13,720 nucleotides of DNA from a bacterium (GTDB taxonomy: Bacteria > JALSQH01). The translations under genes and the position numbers were made by a program. This document shows positions 1 to 7,458 of this stretch, piece by piece. Numbering within the stretch: the stretch's first letter is position 1; every line of letters begins with the position of its first letter. The notes beneath the pieces are model-generated. The model saw only the letters and a program-made list of their open reading frames with translations, was not told the origin of the DNA and did not search any database. The stretch covers positions 1-13,720 of the forward strand of contig JALTID010000047.1 in assembly GCA_027004335.1 (NCBI GenBank). The letters are read 5' to 3'.

Positions 1-209
1 GAGAAGGAGTGGCCACATGGATACTCCATGATGTTCTTAAATATTCATTAGGATTCGCCTCTTTTTTCCCTTTGATGATAAGGGTTGTAATGACAATAAC
101 TGAGGCTATCTTAATTGCTTTTACTTTTTACGCAGGAAAAAAAACAGGAACTCTTGATTATCTTTTTAAGATAAAAAAGAAAGAGGAAGTTGAAACTCCC
201 TCCAGTTAG
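1..209 (+). CDS. C-terminal end of an unidentified membrane protein (5' end outside window)
   Basis: The reading frame is open from the left edge to a TAG stop at 207-209. The visible part has about 68 residues. It contains one clear hydrophobic segment, running from the FASFFPLMIRVV stretch through AILIAFTFYAG, and then a charged tail (GKKTG, KIKKKEEVE) that is probably cytoplasmic. A GTG at 9-11 could be read as a start, but the AAGGAG just before it overlaps the codon and leaves no spacer. A longer gene entering from upstream is therefore more likely. I do not recognise the family. The gene converges on the enoyl-CoA hydratase gene, with a single base between the two stop codons. Confidence 0.5.
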   Translation, partial: EGVATWILHDVLKYSLGFASFFPLMIRVVMTITEAILIAFTFYAGKKTGTLDYLFKIKKKEEVETPSS

Positions 210-210
210 A

Positions 211-993
211 TCACTTTCCTTTAAATTCTGGTTTGCGCTTTTCAAGAAATGCTTTTACACCTTCAACTCTATCTTCACTGGCAAATACAAGACCAAAAAG
301 TGATCTTTCAAGCTCAAGTCCTGCTTCAATGGGTAATTCTTTTCCTCTTCTTACAGCATTTTTGGCGTACATTACAGCAAGAGGCCCTCTCTGCGATATC
401 TCTTCAATGGTTTTTTTAGCCTCACCGATAAGATCACCTTCCACAATTCTGTTAGCAAGACCTATTCTGAGAGCTTCTTTAGCTTTAATATGCCTGCCGG
501 TAAGGATTATCTCCATGGCCATATTGGGACCAACCACTCTTGTCAGTCTCTGAGTTCCTCCAAAACCGGGTATAATACCGAGGTTGACCTCTGGCTGCCC
601 AAATACAGCATTTGGAGATGCATAGATAAAATCACAGGCGAGAGCAAGTTCTGTACCTCCTCCAAGGGCATAACCGTTTACAGCAGCAATGACAGGCAGT
701 GGATACTCCTCAATTTTAAGTGTAAGTTTTTGCCCCTCTTCTGTGAATTTTTCTGCTTCCTGTGGTGTCATATCAGGCATTCTGGAAATATCAGCTCCAG
801 CAATGAAAGCTTTTTCTCCTGCACCGGTGATTATGACCCCGCGAATTTCTTCTTTCTCCAGAATTTCATCAAGAGCATTGGAGACCTCCTGAATTGTTTC
901 GGGGTTTAGAGCATTCAAAGCTTTTGGCCTGTTGATTCTGATAATTGCAGCAGGTGCATCGCACTCAAGGATCACATTTTTGTATTCACCCAT
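211..993 (-). CDS. crt: Enoyl-CoA hydratase (crotonase family)
   Basis: This 260-residue protein has the normal length for a crotonase and should reversibly hydrate 2-enoyl-CoA (for example crotonyl-CoA) to 3-hydroxyacyl-CoA in the cytoplasm. Visible family signatures are AFIAGADIS (residues 62-70, first oxyanion-hole segment), ALGGGTELALACD (109-121) and FGQPEVNLGIIPGFGGTQRL (131-150). The two catalytic glutamates of classic crotonase correspond to Glu115 and Glu135, with the usual 20-residue spacing. The ATG at 993 is chosen because AGGAGGT lies 4 nt upstream and the protein then begins with the expected family N-terminus. The frame stays open further upstream, but that extension runs into the dehydrogenase gene. 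It starts 13 nt after the stop of the dehydrogenase gene and is the last gene of the leftward block. Exact chain-length preference cannot be read from sequence, so the symbol is tentative. Confidence 0.93.
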   Translation of the reverse strand: MGEYKNVILECDAPAAIIRINRPKALNALNPETIQEVSNALDEILEKEEIRGVIITGAGEKAFIAGADISRMPDMTPQEAEKFTEEGQKLTLKIEEYPLPVIAAVNGYALGGGTELALACDFIYASPNAVFGQPEVNLGIIPGFGGTQRLTRVVGPNMAMEIILTGRHIKAKEALRIGLANRIVEGDLIGEAKKTIEEISQRGPLAVMYAKNAVRRGKELPIEAGLELERSLFGLVFASEDRVEGVKAFLEKRKPEFKGK

Positions 994-997
994 AATT

Positions 998-1004
998 ACC
1001 TCCT
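998..1004 (-). promoter_or_regulatory. Shine-Dalgarno of enoyl-CoA hydratase
   Basis: On the minus strand this reads AGGAGGT, 4 nt before the ATG at 993. It lies in the short gap after the dehydrogenase stop codon. It decides the start against the longer open frame that extends to 1107. Confidence 0.85.
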
Positions 1005-1006
1005 GT

Positions 1007-1858
1007 TTATTGATAGTTGTAAAAGCCTCTGCCTGTTTTTCTTCCCATCCAGCCGGCAGCAACATATTTTTTAAGAAGAGGGCAGGGACGATATTTGCTA
1101 TCCCCAAGTTCTTTGTGAAGAACTTCCATTATGGCAAGGCAGGTGTCAAGACCGATGAGATCAGCCAGTGCCAGAGGTCCCATTGGCTGATTGGTTCCAA
1201 GTTTCATTGCAGTATCAATATCTTCAACACTTCCCACTCCTTCCATTAGTGCATATACAGCTTCATTTATCATGGGTAAGAGGATCCTGTTTACTATAAA
1301 TCCAGGATAATCCTGTGCAAGCACCGTTGTTTTCCCCATTTTTTCAGCTAATTCTTTTGTGACCTGATATGTTTCATCTGATGTGGGAAGACCTTTTATG
1401 ATTTCTACCAGTTGCATAATTGGCACTGGATTCATAAAATGCATCCCGATCACTTTATCTGGTTTTGATGTCTGTGCAGAAATTTTTGTTATTGAGATGG
1501 AAGATGTGTTGGATGCCAGGATCACATCTTTCCCGGTAATTGAATCTAATTTCTTGAAAATTTCAAACTTTATATTTTCATTTTCAGTTGCTGCTTCAAC
1601 TACAAAATCAACCTCTGAGAATCTGTCAAGCTCTGTTGTAGTTTCTATTCTTCCCATTATTTCTTTATCTTCTCCTTCTTTTAATTTTCCTTTGGAAACA
1701 AATTTTGAAAGACTCTTGGATATGTTATTAATTCCTCTCTGTAAAAATTCCTCAGATATGTCGTTTAAAACCACATGGAATCCTGATGCAGCAGCTACCT
1801 GGGCAATTCCGCTTCCCATCTGACCTGCACCTATAATTCCTATTTTTTTTATATCCAT
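1007..1858 (-). CDS. hbd: 3-hydroxybutyryl-CoA dehydrogenase (3-hydroxyacyl-CoA dehydrogenase)
   Basis: The 283-residue product matches the usual length of short-chain 3-hydroxyacyl-CoA dehydrogenases, which interconvert 3-hydroxybutyryl-CoA and acetoacetyl-CoA with NAD(P)H. The N-terminal Rossmann fold begins with [11 protein letters not shown] (residues 7-17). The acidic residue after the second strand (LNDIS, 31-35) suits a dinucleotide-binding site, though NAD versus NADP cannot be decided. Catalytic-region signatures are ASNTSS (115-120), GMHFMNPVP (138-146, with the catalytic His140), VEII (151-154) and the C-domain entry [11 protein letters not shown] (183-193). The C-terminal [11 protein letters not shown] is also typical. 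The ATG at 1858 follows AGGAGGT with a 5-nt spacer. It lies 19 nt after the DRTGG gene and 13 nt before crt, and forms a two-step beta-oxidation or butyrate-type pair with it. Direction of flux (oxidation or synthesis) is not shown. Confidence 0.95.
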   Translation of the reverse strand: MDIKKIGIIGAGQMGSGIAQVAAASGFHVVLNDISEEFLQRGINNISKSLSKFVSKGKLKEGEDKEIMGRIETTTELDRFSEVDFVVEAATENENIKFEIFKKLDSITGKDVILASNTSSISITKISAQTSKPDKVIGMHFMNPVPIMQLVEIIKGLPTSDETYQVTKELAEKMGKTTVLAQDYPGFIVNRILLPMINEAVYALMEGVGSVEDIDTAMKLGTNQPMGPLALADLIGLDTCLAIMEVLHKELGDSKYRPCPLLKKYVAAGWMGRKTGRGFYNYQ

Positions 1859-1863
1859 CTTGG

Positions 1864-1870
1864 ACCTCCT
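1864..1870 (-). promoter_or_regulatory. Shine-Dalgarno of hbd
   Basis: AGGAGGT on the minus strand, 5 nt before the ATG at 1858. It fixes the start at the codon giving [10 protein letters not shown] rather than at an in-frame codon nine residues upstream, at 1885, inside the 3' end of the preceding gene. Confidence 0.85.
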
Positions 1871-1877
1871 TTGATTT

Positions 1878-2930
1878 TTATTCAAAGATCCTGTTTACAT
1901 TTACATTCTTTTTGACAAGCTCTATTCCTCTCTGAACACGGTGTGGTTCCTTTATCCTGGTCTTGCCGAAGATGGATTCTATTCTATCCACTACAGTAAA
2001 TGTATCATCATCAGTAACAATAACTGGAACACCTCTTTCCTCAGCTCTTGCCAGGATAAGATCATTGGGAACAACACCACCAGTTACAACAATCCCTTTT
2101 GTAGAAGTTTCAATCGCTGCAAGAATTATGTCTGACCTATGTCCTCCTGTTATTACAATTTTGTTTCTTACTTTTCTAAAAAGCTTAAGAGCACTTTCAA
2201 CATCCATGGCACCGATCATGATTTTTTCTACAAGATTATCAAGGTAATCTTCTCCTGTTACAATTTTACTGTTGAGATTTTCGTTTATTTCCCTCATAGT
2301 TATAGCTGCAAGGGAGGGATCATCCGGAATAACTCCCAGCGCTTCTACCCCCTTTTTATTCAAAAATGGTATGATCAATTCATTTACATAATCCATCACT
2401 TCTGGTTTTATCCTGTTCAGAATTACCCCAATCATTCTATCTTTTAATTTCTCTTTTGTTACCAGTACCGGATCTATCAGCAGGTCTGCATCAAGTCTTT
2501 CTACAATTACAGCCTGCAGGTTTAATTTTCTTATTAGATCATACCCTGAGATCCCCAGAAATGCCCCATCAGCAAGAAAGTTTGCTCCACCAACTATAAC
2601 ATACTCTTTTTTCACGCAGATGGAATTAAAGGCCTTTTTGATCTTTTTGATAGGAGAAGAAATTTTCCCCTTCAGAGCTTTTAATTTTAGATCCTGTGTC
2701 AAAACAACCGGTGATAATTCTTTTATATCACTTTTAAGATCGAGTCTTTCTTTTGCAACGACTGCATCCTGATCTACATAAGTATCACCATAAAGGACGG
2801 GAAATTTACCGTAAGGTTTGAAATAGCCTACTTCTTCCCCTTTTTCCTTGAGAATACTTGCCAGTGCAAGGGAAATTATGCTCTTCCCTGTATATGGAAG
2901 TAATGACCCGACATAAATGGCCTTCTTCAT
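1878..2930 (-). CDS. P-loop/DRTGG protein (BioD-like N-terminal half of phosphotransacetylase, no transferase domain)
   Basis: This 350-residue protein has two recognisable parts. The N-terminal domain is BioD-like: a P-loop variant at residues 8-17 ([10 protein letters not shown]), then [10 protein letters not shown], and [13 protein letters not shown] (112-124). The C-terminal part, about 225-340, resembles a DRTGG domain, with [14 protein letters not shown] (261-274), [20 protein letters not shown] (281-300) and [14 protein letters not shown] (301-314). This is the architecture of the N-terminal half of long Pta enzymes (about 700 residues), but the acetyl/butyryl-transferase domain is absent. 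It should not be called a phosphotransacetylase. A nucleotide-sensing or regulatory role for the neighbouring synthetase is an inference from context. The ATG at 2930 is preceded by AGGAGG with a suitable spacer. The gene begins 15 nt after the synthetase stop and ends 19 nt before hbd. Confidence 0.88.
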   Translation of the reverse strand: MKKAIYVGSLLPYTGKSIISLALASILKEKGEEVGYFKPYGKFPVLYGDTYVDQDAVVAKERLDLKSDIKELSPVVLTQDLKLKALKGKISSPIKKIKKAFNSICVKKEYVIVGGANFLADGAFLGISGYDLIRKLNLQAVIVERLDADLLIDPVLVTKEKLKDRMIGVILNRIKPEVMDYVNELIIPFLNKKGVEALGVIPDDPSLAAITMREINENLNSKIVTGEDYLDNLVEKIMIGAMDVESALKLFRKVRNKIVITGGHRSDIILAAIETSTKGIVVTGGVVPNDLILARAEERGVPVIVTDDDTFTVVDRIESIFGKTRIKEPHRVQRGIELVKKNVNVNRIFE

Positions 2931-2945
2931 TCTTTCCTCCTTTCT

Positions 2946-5069
2946 TTAATTAGAAATTAAGGTTATTCTTGCATCCAATGCATAGGATTTCTTACCTCTG
3001 GGAAGTAATTTTACAGGATTTAGATCAAGTTCAATTATCTCGGGAAAATCGGTGACGAGCTGGGATAATCTGAGAATCATTTCATAGAGTGCGTTAAAAT
3101 CAATACTTTTTTCACCTCTTACTCCAGCTAACAGTGGATAAGAGTTAATCTCTCTCACCATATTTTGTGCCTCCTCTACAGGAATAGGGGCAACTCTGAA
3201 GGAAACATCCTTAAGAACTTCAACATATATTCCTCCAAGACCAAACATGATGAGTGGTCCAAAAGAAGGATCCCTCGTCATTCCCAGAATAACTTCTTTT
3301 CCTCCTGTTATCATTTCCTGGATATCCACACCTAAAATTGCTGCTTTTGGTGATTTTCTTTTTACATTTGTTGTGATCTCCATAAATGCTCTTATAACTC
3401 CTTCCAGGTTTTTGATATTAACTTTTACACCACCAATATCGCTTTTATGGAGAATATCTGGTGAAGAAATTTTCATGACAAGTGGAAATTTTAATTTATC
3501 TGCGATCTGCACCGCTTCATCTATTGATCTGGCCAGATGAGATTCAGGAAAATCAAATCCATACGCTTTGAAGATTTCCTTTGCCTTAACTTCTGAGAGG
3601 TTAAACATCCCTTTTGACATTGAATCAGAAATAATTTCTTTAACTTTTTCCTTGTCCACATCTTCATATTCACGATATGTGGGCTGAGGTTTCCTTGTGA
3701 ATTTATGGTAGTTAACCAGTGCAGCAAAGGATTTTACAGCCTCATCAGGAAATTCAAAATTGGGGATATTGTTTTTGTTCAACAGTTCAATTCCTCTCCT
3801 TACCAGCTTACCTCCCATAAGGGCTGCAAAAATTGGCCTCTTGCAATTTGAGGAAAATTTTACGATTTCCTCAGCTACTTTATATGCATCAGTCATAGAT
3901 TGAGGAGTAAGTATAACAAGAAATCCATCAAAACTTCTATCCTTTTTTAAGATATTGAGGGCATTTTTATATCTATCTTCTCGTGCATCTCCGATTATAT
4001 CAACCGGATTAAAAAGGGCAGCAGTCGGCGGAAGAGCTTCCTTAAGTTCTGCTATTATTTCGGTTTTCGGGGGTTGTAGCTGGATTTTATTTTTCTCACT
4101 TGCATCTGCAGCTAATATGCCAGGCCCACCCGCGTTTGTTATTACAACAAGCTTATTCCCTCTTGGTATCCTTTTCTGGGCAAATCCTTTTGCAAGGTCA
4201 AATAGATCAGCAACATTGTGAATCCTGATTATTCCTGTTTGCTTAAAAGCTGTTGCGAAGGCCTTATCAGAACCTGCAAGTGTACCCGTATGAGATGAAG
4301 CTGCTCTTGCACCAGCAGAGGTACTTCCCGCTTTTATCAGGAGCACCGGTTTTTTTCTGGTTACCTGCTGTGCTACTTTCATAAATCTCTGCCCCTCCTC
4401 AACCCCTTCAATATAGCCTAAAATGACCTCTGTGTCTGGATCTTCCCCCAGATATTCAAGAAAATCTATTTCATCCAGTACAGCTTTGTTCCCGAGACTT
4501 ATGATCTTGGAGAATCCGATTCCTTCCTCCATTGACCAGTCAAGAACCGCTGTTAGTAACGCCCCTGACTGGGAAATAAATGAGATATTGCCCTGGATGG
4601 GCATTTCTGCAGCAAAAGAGGCGTTGACTTTAGATGAAGGGGAAATAATCCCAAGGCAGTTGGGGCCAAGCACCTTCATTCCATATTGTTTTGCCTTTTT
4701 AACAAGTTCCTGTTCTAATTGTGCCCCTTCTGCTCCAACTTCCTTAAAACCAGCAGAAATCACTATTACCGCTTTACAATTTTTTTTAGCAATATCATCA
4801 AGTCCTGAAATAACATACCTGGGTGGGACAATAAAAACTGCAAGGTCTATATCTGAAGAAATTTCTCCAATAGAATGATAAACATTCAACCCAAGAATTT
4901 CATCCCTTTTAGGATTAACTGGATAGATTTCTCCATCAAATTTTCCTTCTATGAGATTTCTTAAAATGTCATTTCCAACTTTTCCTGCTTCTGCTGAGGC
5001 ACCGATAACAGCGATTCTCTGTGGAAAGAAAAAACTATCAGTAATAGCGGTTCTGGAAGAATGGTCCAT
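2946..5069 (-). CDS. acd: ADP-forming acyl-CoA (acetyl-CoA) synthetase, fused alpha-beta
   Basis: The enzyme converts acyl-CoA, ADP and phosphate to the free acid, CoA and ATP (reversible), giving substrate-level phosphorylation. The 707 residues cover both subunits of the archaeal/bacterial family in one chain. The alpha part has a CoA-binding Rossmann domain (RIAVIGAS, about 18-25), LGPNCLGI (134-141), FISQSGAL (164-171) and the loop SSHTGTLAGSD (258-268), whose His260 corresponds to the phosphorylated histidine. The beta part (about 480-707) is an ATP-grasp domain with FPLVMKISSPDILHKSDIGG (528-547; His541 matches the second conserved histidine) and FGPLIMFGLGGIYVEVLKD (603-621). There is no C-terminal acetyltransferase domain such as protein-lysine acetyltransferases of this family carry. 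It is the first gene of the block, directly behind a strong promoter. Substrate range is unknown; the neighbours suggest acetyl-CoA or short-chain acyl-CoA. Confidence 0.94.
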   Translation of the reverse strand: MDHSSRTAITDSFFFPQRIAVIGASAEAGKVGNDILRNLIEGKFDGEIYPVNPKRDEILGLNVYHSIGEISSDIDLAVFIVPPRYVISGLDDIAKKNCKAVIVISAGFKEVGAEGAQLEQELVKKAKQYGMKVLGPNCLGIISPSSKVNASFAAEMPIQGNISFISQSGALLTAVLDWSMEEGIGFSKIISLGNKAVLDEIDFLEYLGEDPDTEVILGYIEGVEEGQRFMKVAQQVTRKKPVLLIKAGSTSAGARAASSHTGTLAGSDKAFATAFKQTGIIRIHNVADLFDLAKGFAQKRIPRGNKLVVITNAGGPGILAADASEKNKIQLQPPKTEIIAELKEALPPTAALFNPVDIIGDAREDRYKNALNILKKDRSFDGFLVILTPQSMTDAYKVAEEIVKFSSNCKRPIFAALMGGKLVRRGIELLNKNNIPNFEFPDEAVKSFAALVNYHKFTRKPQPTYREYEDVDKEKVKEIISDSMSKGMFNLSEVKAKEIFKAYGFDFPESHLARSIDEAVQIADKLKFPLVMKISSPDILHKSDIGGVKVNIKNLEGVIRAFMEITTNVKRKSPKAAILGVDIQEMITGGKEVILGMTRDPSFGPLIMFGLGGIYVEVLKDVSFRVAPIPVEEAQNMVREINSYPLLAGVRGEKSIDFNALYEMILRLSQLVTDFPEIIELDLNPVKLLPRGKKSYALDARITLISN

Positions 5070-5074
5070 TTTAT

Positions 5075-5082
5075 CCACCTTT
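5075..5082 (-). promoter_or_regulatory. Shine-Dalgarno deciding the synthetase start
   Basis: On the minus strand this reads AAAGGTGG, one mismatch from AAAGGAGG, 5 nt before the ATG at 5069. An in-frame GTG at 5076-5078 lies inside this motif and would have no ribosome binding site of its own. The ATG at 5069 is therefore preferred. Confidence 0.75.
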
Positions 5083-5083
5083 C

Positions 5084-5111
5084 TTGAAGTTTTCAGCTTT
5101 TGCTATATTAT
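5084..5111 (+). promoter_or_regulatory. Candidate promoter for the rightward operon
   Basis: TTGAAG at 5084-5089 is followed after 16 bp by TATTAT at 5106-5111; TATATT (5104-5109, 14-bp spacer) and TATAAA (5109-5114, 19-bp spacer) are alternatives. It is weaker than the opposing promoter, and its -10 occupies almost the same bases. It is the only non-coding DNA upstream of the nine-gene block, so a promoter is expected here, but the exact element is uncertain. Confidence 0.4.
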
Positions 5112-5135
5112 AAAATTTAAAGAAAGCCCTTTCAA
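5107..5135 (-). promoter_or_regulatory. Sigma70-type promoter for the leftward acyl-CoA operon
   Basis: Reading the minus strand there is TTGAAA (5135-5130), a 17-bp spacer, then a perfect TATAAT (5112-5107). The -35 has five of six consensus bases and the spacing is optimal. Transcription should begin near 5100, leaving a leader of about 30 nt that contains the Shine-Dalgarno at 5075-5082. The -35 box overlaps the ribosome binding site (AAGGAG, 5134-5139) of the divergent gene. No operator palindrome is evident. Confidence 0.75.
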
Positions 5136-5144
5136 GGAGATTTT

Positions 5145-6065
5145 ATGAGGAGATTTGTTGATATAGGAAAATTTGATGATCGATTATACCTCATGGGGAA
5201 TGCTTACATGCCCATTTATTATTTGAAAGGTGATACTGTGAGCGCCCTTACAGAGGCAGGTGTAACATTCATGGGACCAATAGTTGTTCAGCAGATTAAG
5301 GAACTTAGTCTGAAAGAACCCTCCTATATTTTTTTAACCCATTCTCACTATGACCATCTGGGAGCTGTTCCCTATTACAAAAAAAGTTTTCCTGAGGTTA
5401 AAGTTGCTGGAAGCCCTCTTATTGAACGAGTAATGTCAAGTGAAAGGGCAGTGGAATTAATAAGGAAGCTTAACTATAATGATCTTAAAGCCTTTGATCT
5501 TGAAGATAGTTTTAAAAAAGAAGATGTCGAATTTGAGCCATTTAATCTTGACATAGAAGTGAAAGAGGGGGATCAATTTGAACTTGGTGGAATTACTGTT
5601 CAAATATTTGAGACCCCCGGTCATACTAAAGATGCAATTTCTTACTATGTTCCTGAAATAAAAGGGATCTGCTTTGGAGAAGCTGGTGGCGTACCTGAAC
5701 TTTCTGGAAAAATCCAGCCAGAGTTTACCTCAAGTGTGGAAAATTACATTGCTTCTTTAAAAAAGCTGGAGAACCTGGAACTTGAGATTATCTGTCTTGC
5801 CCATGGTGGGATCATCTACGGTGAGGATGCAAGAGGTTACATTAAAAGATCACTGGAAAGTGCTATTCAATTTAAGGAGAGAATAATCAATTACTATAAA
5901 GAGCTTGGGGATATCGAAGCAGTGGTTGAAAAAATACTCTCTGAGGATTATAAAGGTGGTCAGATATCACAGCCAGAGGTTCCTTACAGGATAAATCTTG
6001 AGGCAATGGTTAAAAAGGTAACCCAGGAATCTAAAACTAAAGAGGAACTTAATGTTAAGGGTTAG
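5145..6065 (+). CDS. Metallo-beta-lactamase-fold metal-dependent hydrolase
   Basis: The 306-residue cytoplasmic protein carries the MBL-fold metal motif THSHYDH (residues 65-71, ligands His66, His68, Asp70, His71), a second-site histidine in ETPGHTKDAISYY (156-168, His160) and a C-terminal histidine in LAHGG (218-222, His220). The position that usually holds the bridging aspartate (typically GD) reads FGEAGG (177-182), so Glu179 may take its place. A helical C-terminal extension follows (about 230-306). The fold includes glyoxalase II-like thioesterases, lactonases and nucleases; I cannot assign a substrate. A thioesterase role would fit the divergent acyl-CoA operon, but this is speculation. 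ATG at 5145 has AAGGAG 5 nt upstream (5134-5139). It is the first gene of the rightward block, and its last 14 nt overlap gltX. Confidence 0.85.
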   Translation: MRRFVDIGKFDDRLYLMGNAYMPIYYLKGDTVSALTEAGVTFMGPIVVQQIKELSLKEPSYIFLTHSHYDHLGAVPYYKKSFPEVKVAGSPLIERVMSSERAVELIRKLNYNDLKAFDLEDSFKKEDVEFEPFNLDIEVKEGDQFELGGITVQIFETPGHTKDAISYYVPEIKGICFGEAGGVPELSGKIQPEFTSSVENYIASLKKLENLELEIICLAHGGIIYGEDARGYIKRSLESAIQFKERIINYYKELGDIEAVVEKILSEDYKGGQISQPEVPYRINLEAMVKKVTQESKTKEELNVKG

Positions 6066-7452
6066 ATTTGCTCCTTCCCCTACGGGGGATCTCCATGTGG
6101 GTAATATCAGAATAGCAGTTCTTAATCATCTTATGAAAATTAAATATAATGGGAGTCTTATTCTAAGAATAGATGATACAGATATTGAGAGGAATTCACC
6201 CGATGGTGAAGAGAGAATTTATTCTCAGCTGAAATGGCTTGGAATTGAATGGGATGAGGGTCCCGATAGAGGAGGAGGATATGGTCCTTACAGACAGTCT
6301 GAAAGAGGAGAAATTTATCAGGAAATTATAGAAGAACTGAAGAGAAAAAATTTAATTTATCCCTGTTTCTGTACTGATGAAGAGATTGCCCAGATGCATA
6401 CAATGCAGAGACTCAAGGGGGAGCCTCCACACTATGATGGAAGGTGTTTTAACCTCTCAGAGAAAGAGAGAAATAATCTCCTGAAAGAAAAACCTCCCGT
6501 ATGGAGATTCAGAATACTGGGTCTTGATGAAATTGTGGTTGAGGATCTTTTACATGGGGAGATTCATTTTTCCCCTGTAGATCTGGGAGGTGATTTTGTT
6601 GTTATCAGGAGTAACGGAAGGATCATGTATAATCTTGCAACTGTTGTGGATGATCACTATATGCAGATAACCCACATAATCAGAGGGGAAGATCATCTTT
6701 CCAATACAGCCAAACAGATAGCCATCTACAGAGCTCTGGGGTGGAATATCCCCCAGTGGATCCATATTCCGATGATAGTTTCGCCAGATGGTAGAAAACT
6801 GAGTAAGAGGGAGGAAAGTATAACAGTTAATGAGTTGAAAGATAAAAGGTATATACCCCATGCAATCTATTTTTATCTTGGTACTCTTGGATGGTCTCAG
6901 ATTCCCTCTGAACCTCTTTTTCCTGAAGAACTTGCCAGGAATTTTAAACCTGAGAAACTTGGTACATCACTTAATAGATGGGATGAGAGGACTCTTGCTT
7001 CGTGGAACAGGAAATTTCTGAAAAAATTAAAAGGTGAAATGCTCCTGGAGCTTATAGAGGAGTATTTGCCGGAACTGTCAGAAAAATTCCTTTCAAATTT
7101 TAGCAGAGAAAAAGCCATTGAAATTGTAGAACTGGTAAAGGAAGATGTTGAGAGTGTCACTGATTTTGAAAAATTTTTGAGAATTTTCTATGAGGATGAA
7201 ATCCCGATGAATGAAAAATGTGGTGAAATCATTGAGGAGCTTTTACCATTACTTGATTGTGACATTGAAGGTGATGTAATTGAAAACTGCATAAATTTAG
7301 CAGGAGAGAAGGGGATATCCAAGAAAAAGATATTTAAGTTTATCCGTTGTGTATTGACCGGACTTGATTCTGGTCCCCCCCTGGGGGAAATTGTGAGGTT
7401 ACTTAATAGTGATAAAATAAAGATAAGATTCAGTAAGATTGTGGAGGTATAG
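6052..7452 (+). CDS. gltX: Glutamyl-tRNA synthetase
   Basis: The class I synthetase charges tRNA(Glu) with glutamate, and in many bacteria also tRNA(Gln) for later amidation. The 466-residue length is normal for bacterial GluRS. The HIGH motif appears as PSPTGDLHVGN (8-18) and the KMSKS motif as DGRKLSKR (246-253). A zinc site is suggested by CFC (105-107) with Tyr128 and Cys132. LATVVDDHYMQITHIIRGED (195-214) is the family core, and residues from about 320 form the alpha-helical anticodon-binding domain. This domain excludes the short GluQ (YadB) enzyme that modifies queuosine. The residues after KLSKR are EESITV, where most GluRS have HGA-type residues, so this may be a GluRS2-type paralogue. 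AGAGGA lies 5 nt before the ATG, and the start overlaps the hydrolase gene by 14 nt, which implies translational coupling. Confidence 0.94.
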   Translation: MLRVRFAPSPTGDLHVGNIRIAVLNHLMKIKYNGSLILRIDDTDIERNSPDGEERIYSQLKWLGIEWDEGPDRGGGYGPYRQSERGEIYQEIIEELKRKNLIYPCFCTDEEIAQMHTMQRLKGEPPHYDGRCFNLSEKERNNLLKEKPPVWRFRILGLDEIVVEDLLHGEIHFSPVDLGGDFVVIRSNGRIMYNLATVVDDHYMQITHIIRGEDHLSNTAKQIAIYRALGWNIPQWIHIPMIVSPDGRKLSKREESITVNELKDKRYIPHAIYFYLGTLGWSQIPSEPLFPEELARNFKPEKLGTSLNRWDERTLASWNRKFLKKLKGEMLLELIEEYLPELSEKFLSNFSREKAIEIVELVKEDVESVTDFEKFLRIFYEDEIPMNEKCGEIIEELLPLLDCDIEGDVIENCINLAGEKGISKKKIFKFIRCVLTGLDSGPPLGEIVRLLNSDKIKIRFSKIVEV

Positions 7453-7458
7453 ATTGAT

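Noticed and set aside
158-174. Inverted repeat TTATCTT-TTT-AAGATAA near the end of the left-edge gene as a terminator for the leftward operon
   Set aside because: It is only 7 bp of almost pure A/T, and in the leftward direction it is not followed at once by a U-run. It is coding sequence for the lysine-rich tail, so chance is the simplest explanation.
1007-1107. Upstream extension of the enoyl-CoA hydratase to 1107
   Set aside because: The extra residues overlap the conserved C-terminus of the dehydrogenase, while AGGAGGT at 998-1004 marks the internal ATG at 993.
1878-2930. Naming this gene phosphate acetyltransferase (pta) or dethiobiotin synthase (bioD)
   Set aside because: There is no PTA/PTB catalytic domain, and the C-terminal DRTGG-like region together with length argues against BioD; only the N-terminal fold is shared.
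5070-5078. GTG at 5076-5078 as the synthetase start
   Set aside because: It overlaps the Shine-Dalgarno sequence that serves the ATG at 5069 and has no site of its own.
7374-7388. C-run/G-run hairpin (TCCCCCCC-T-GGGGGA) in gltX as an attenuator or terminator
   Set aside because: Very short, lies 64 bases before the gltX stop, has no U-run, and is explained by codons for SGPPLGE.
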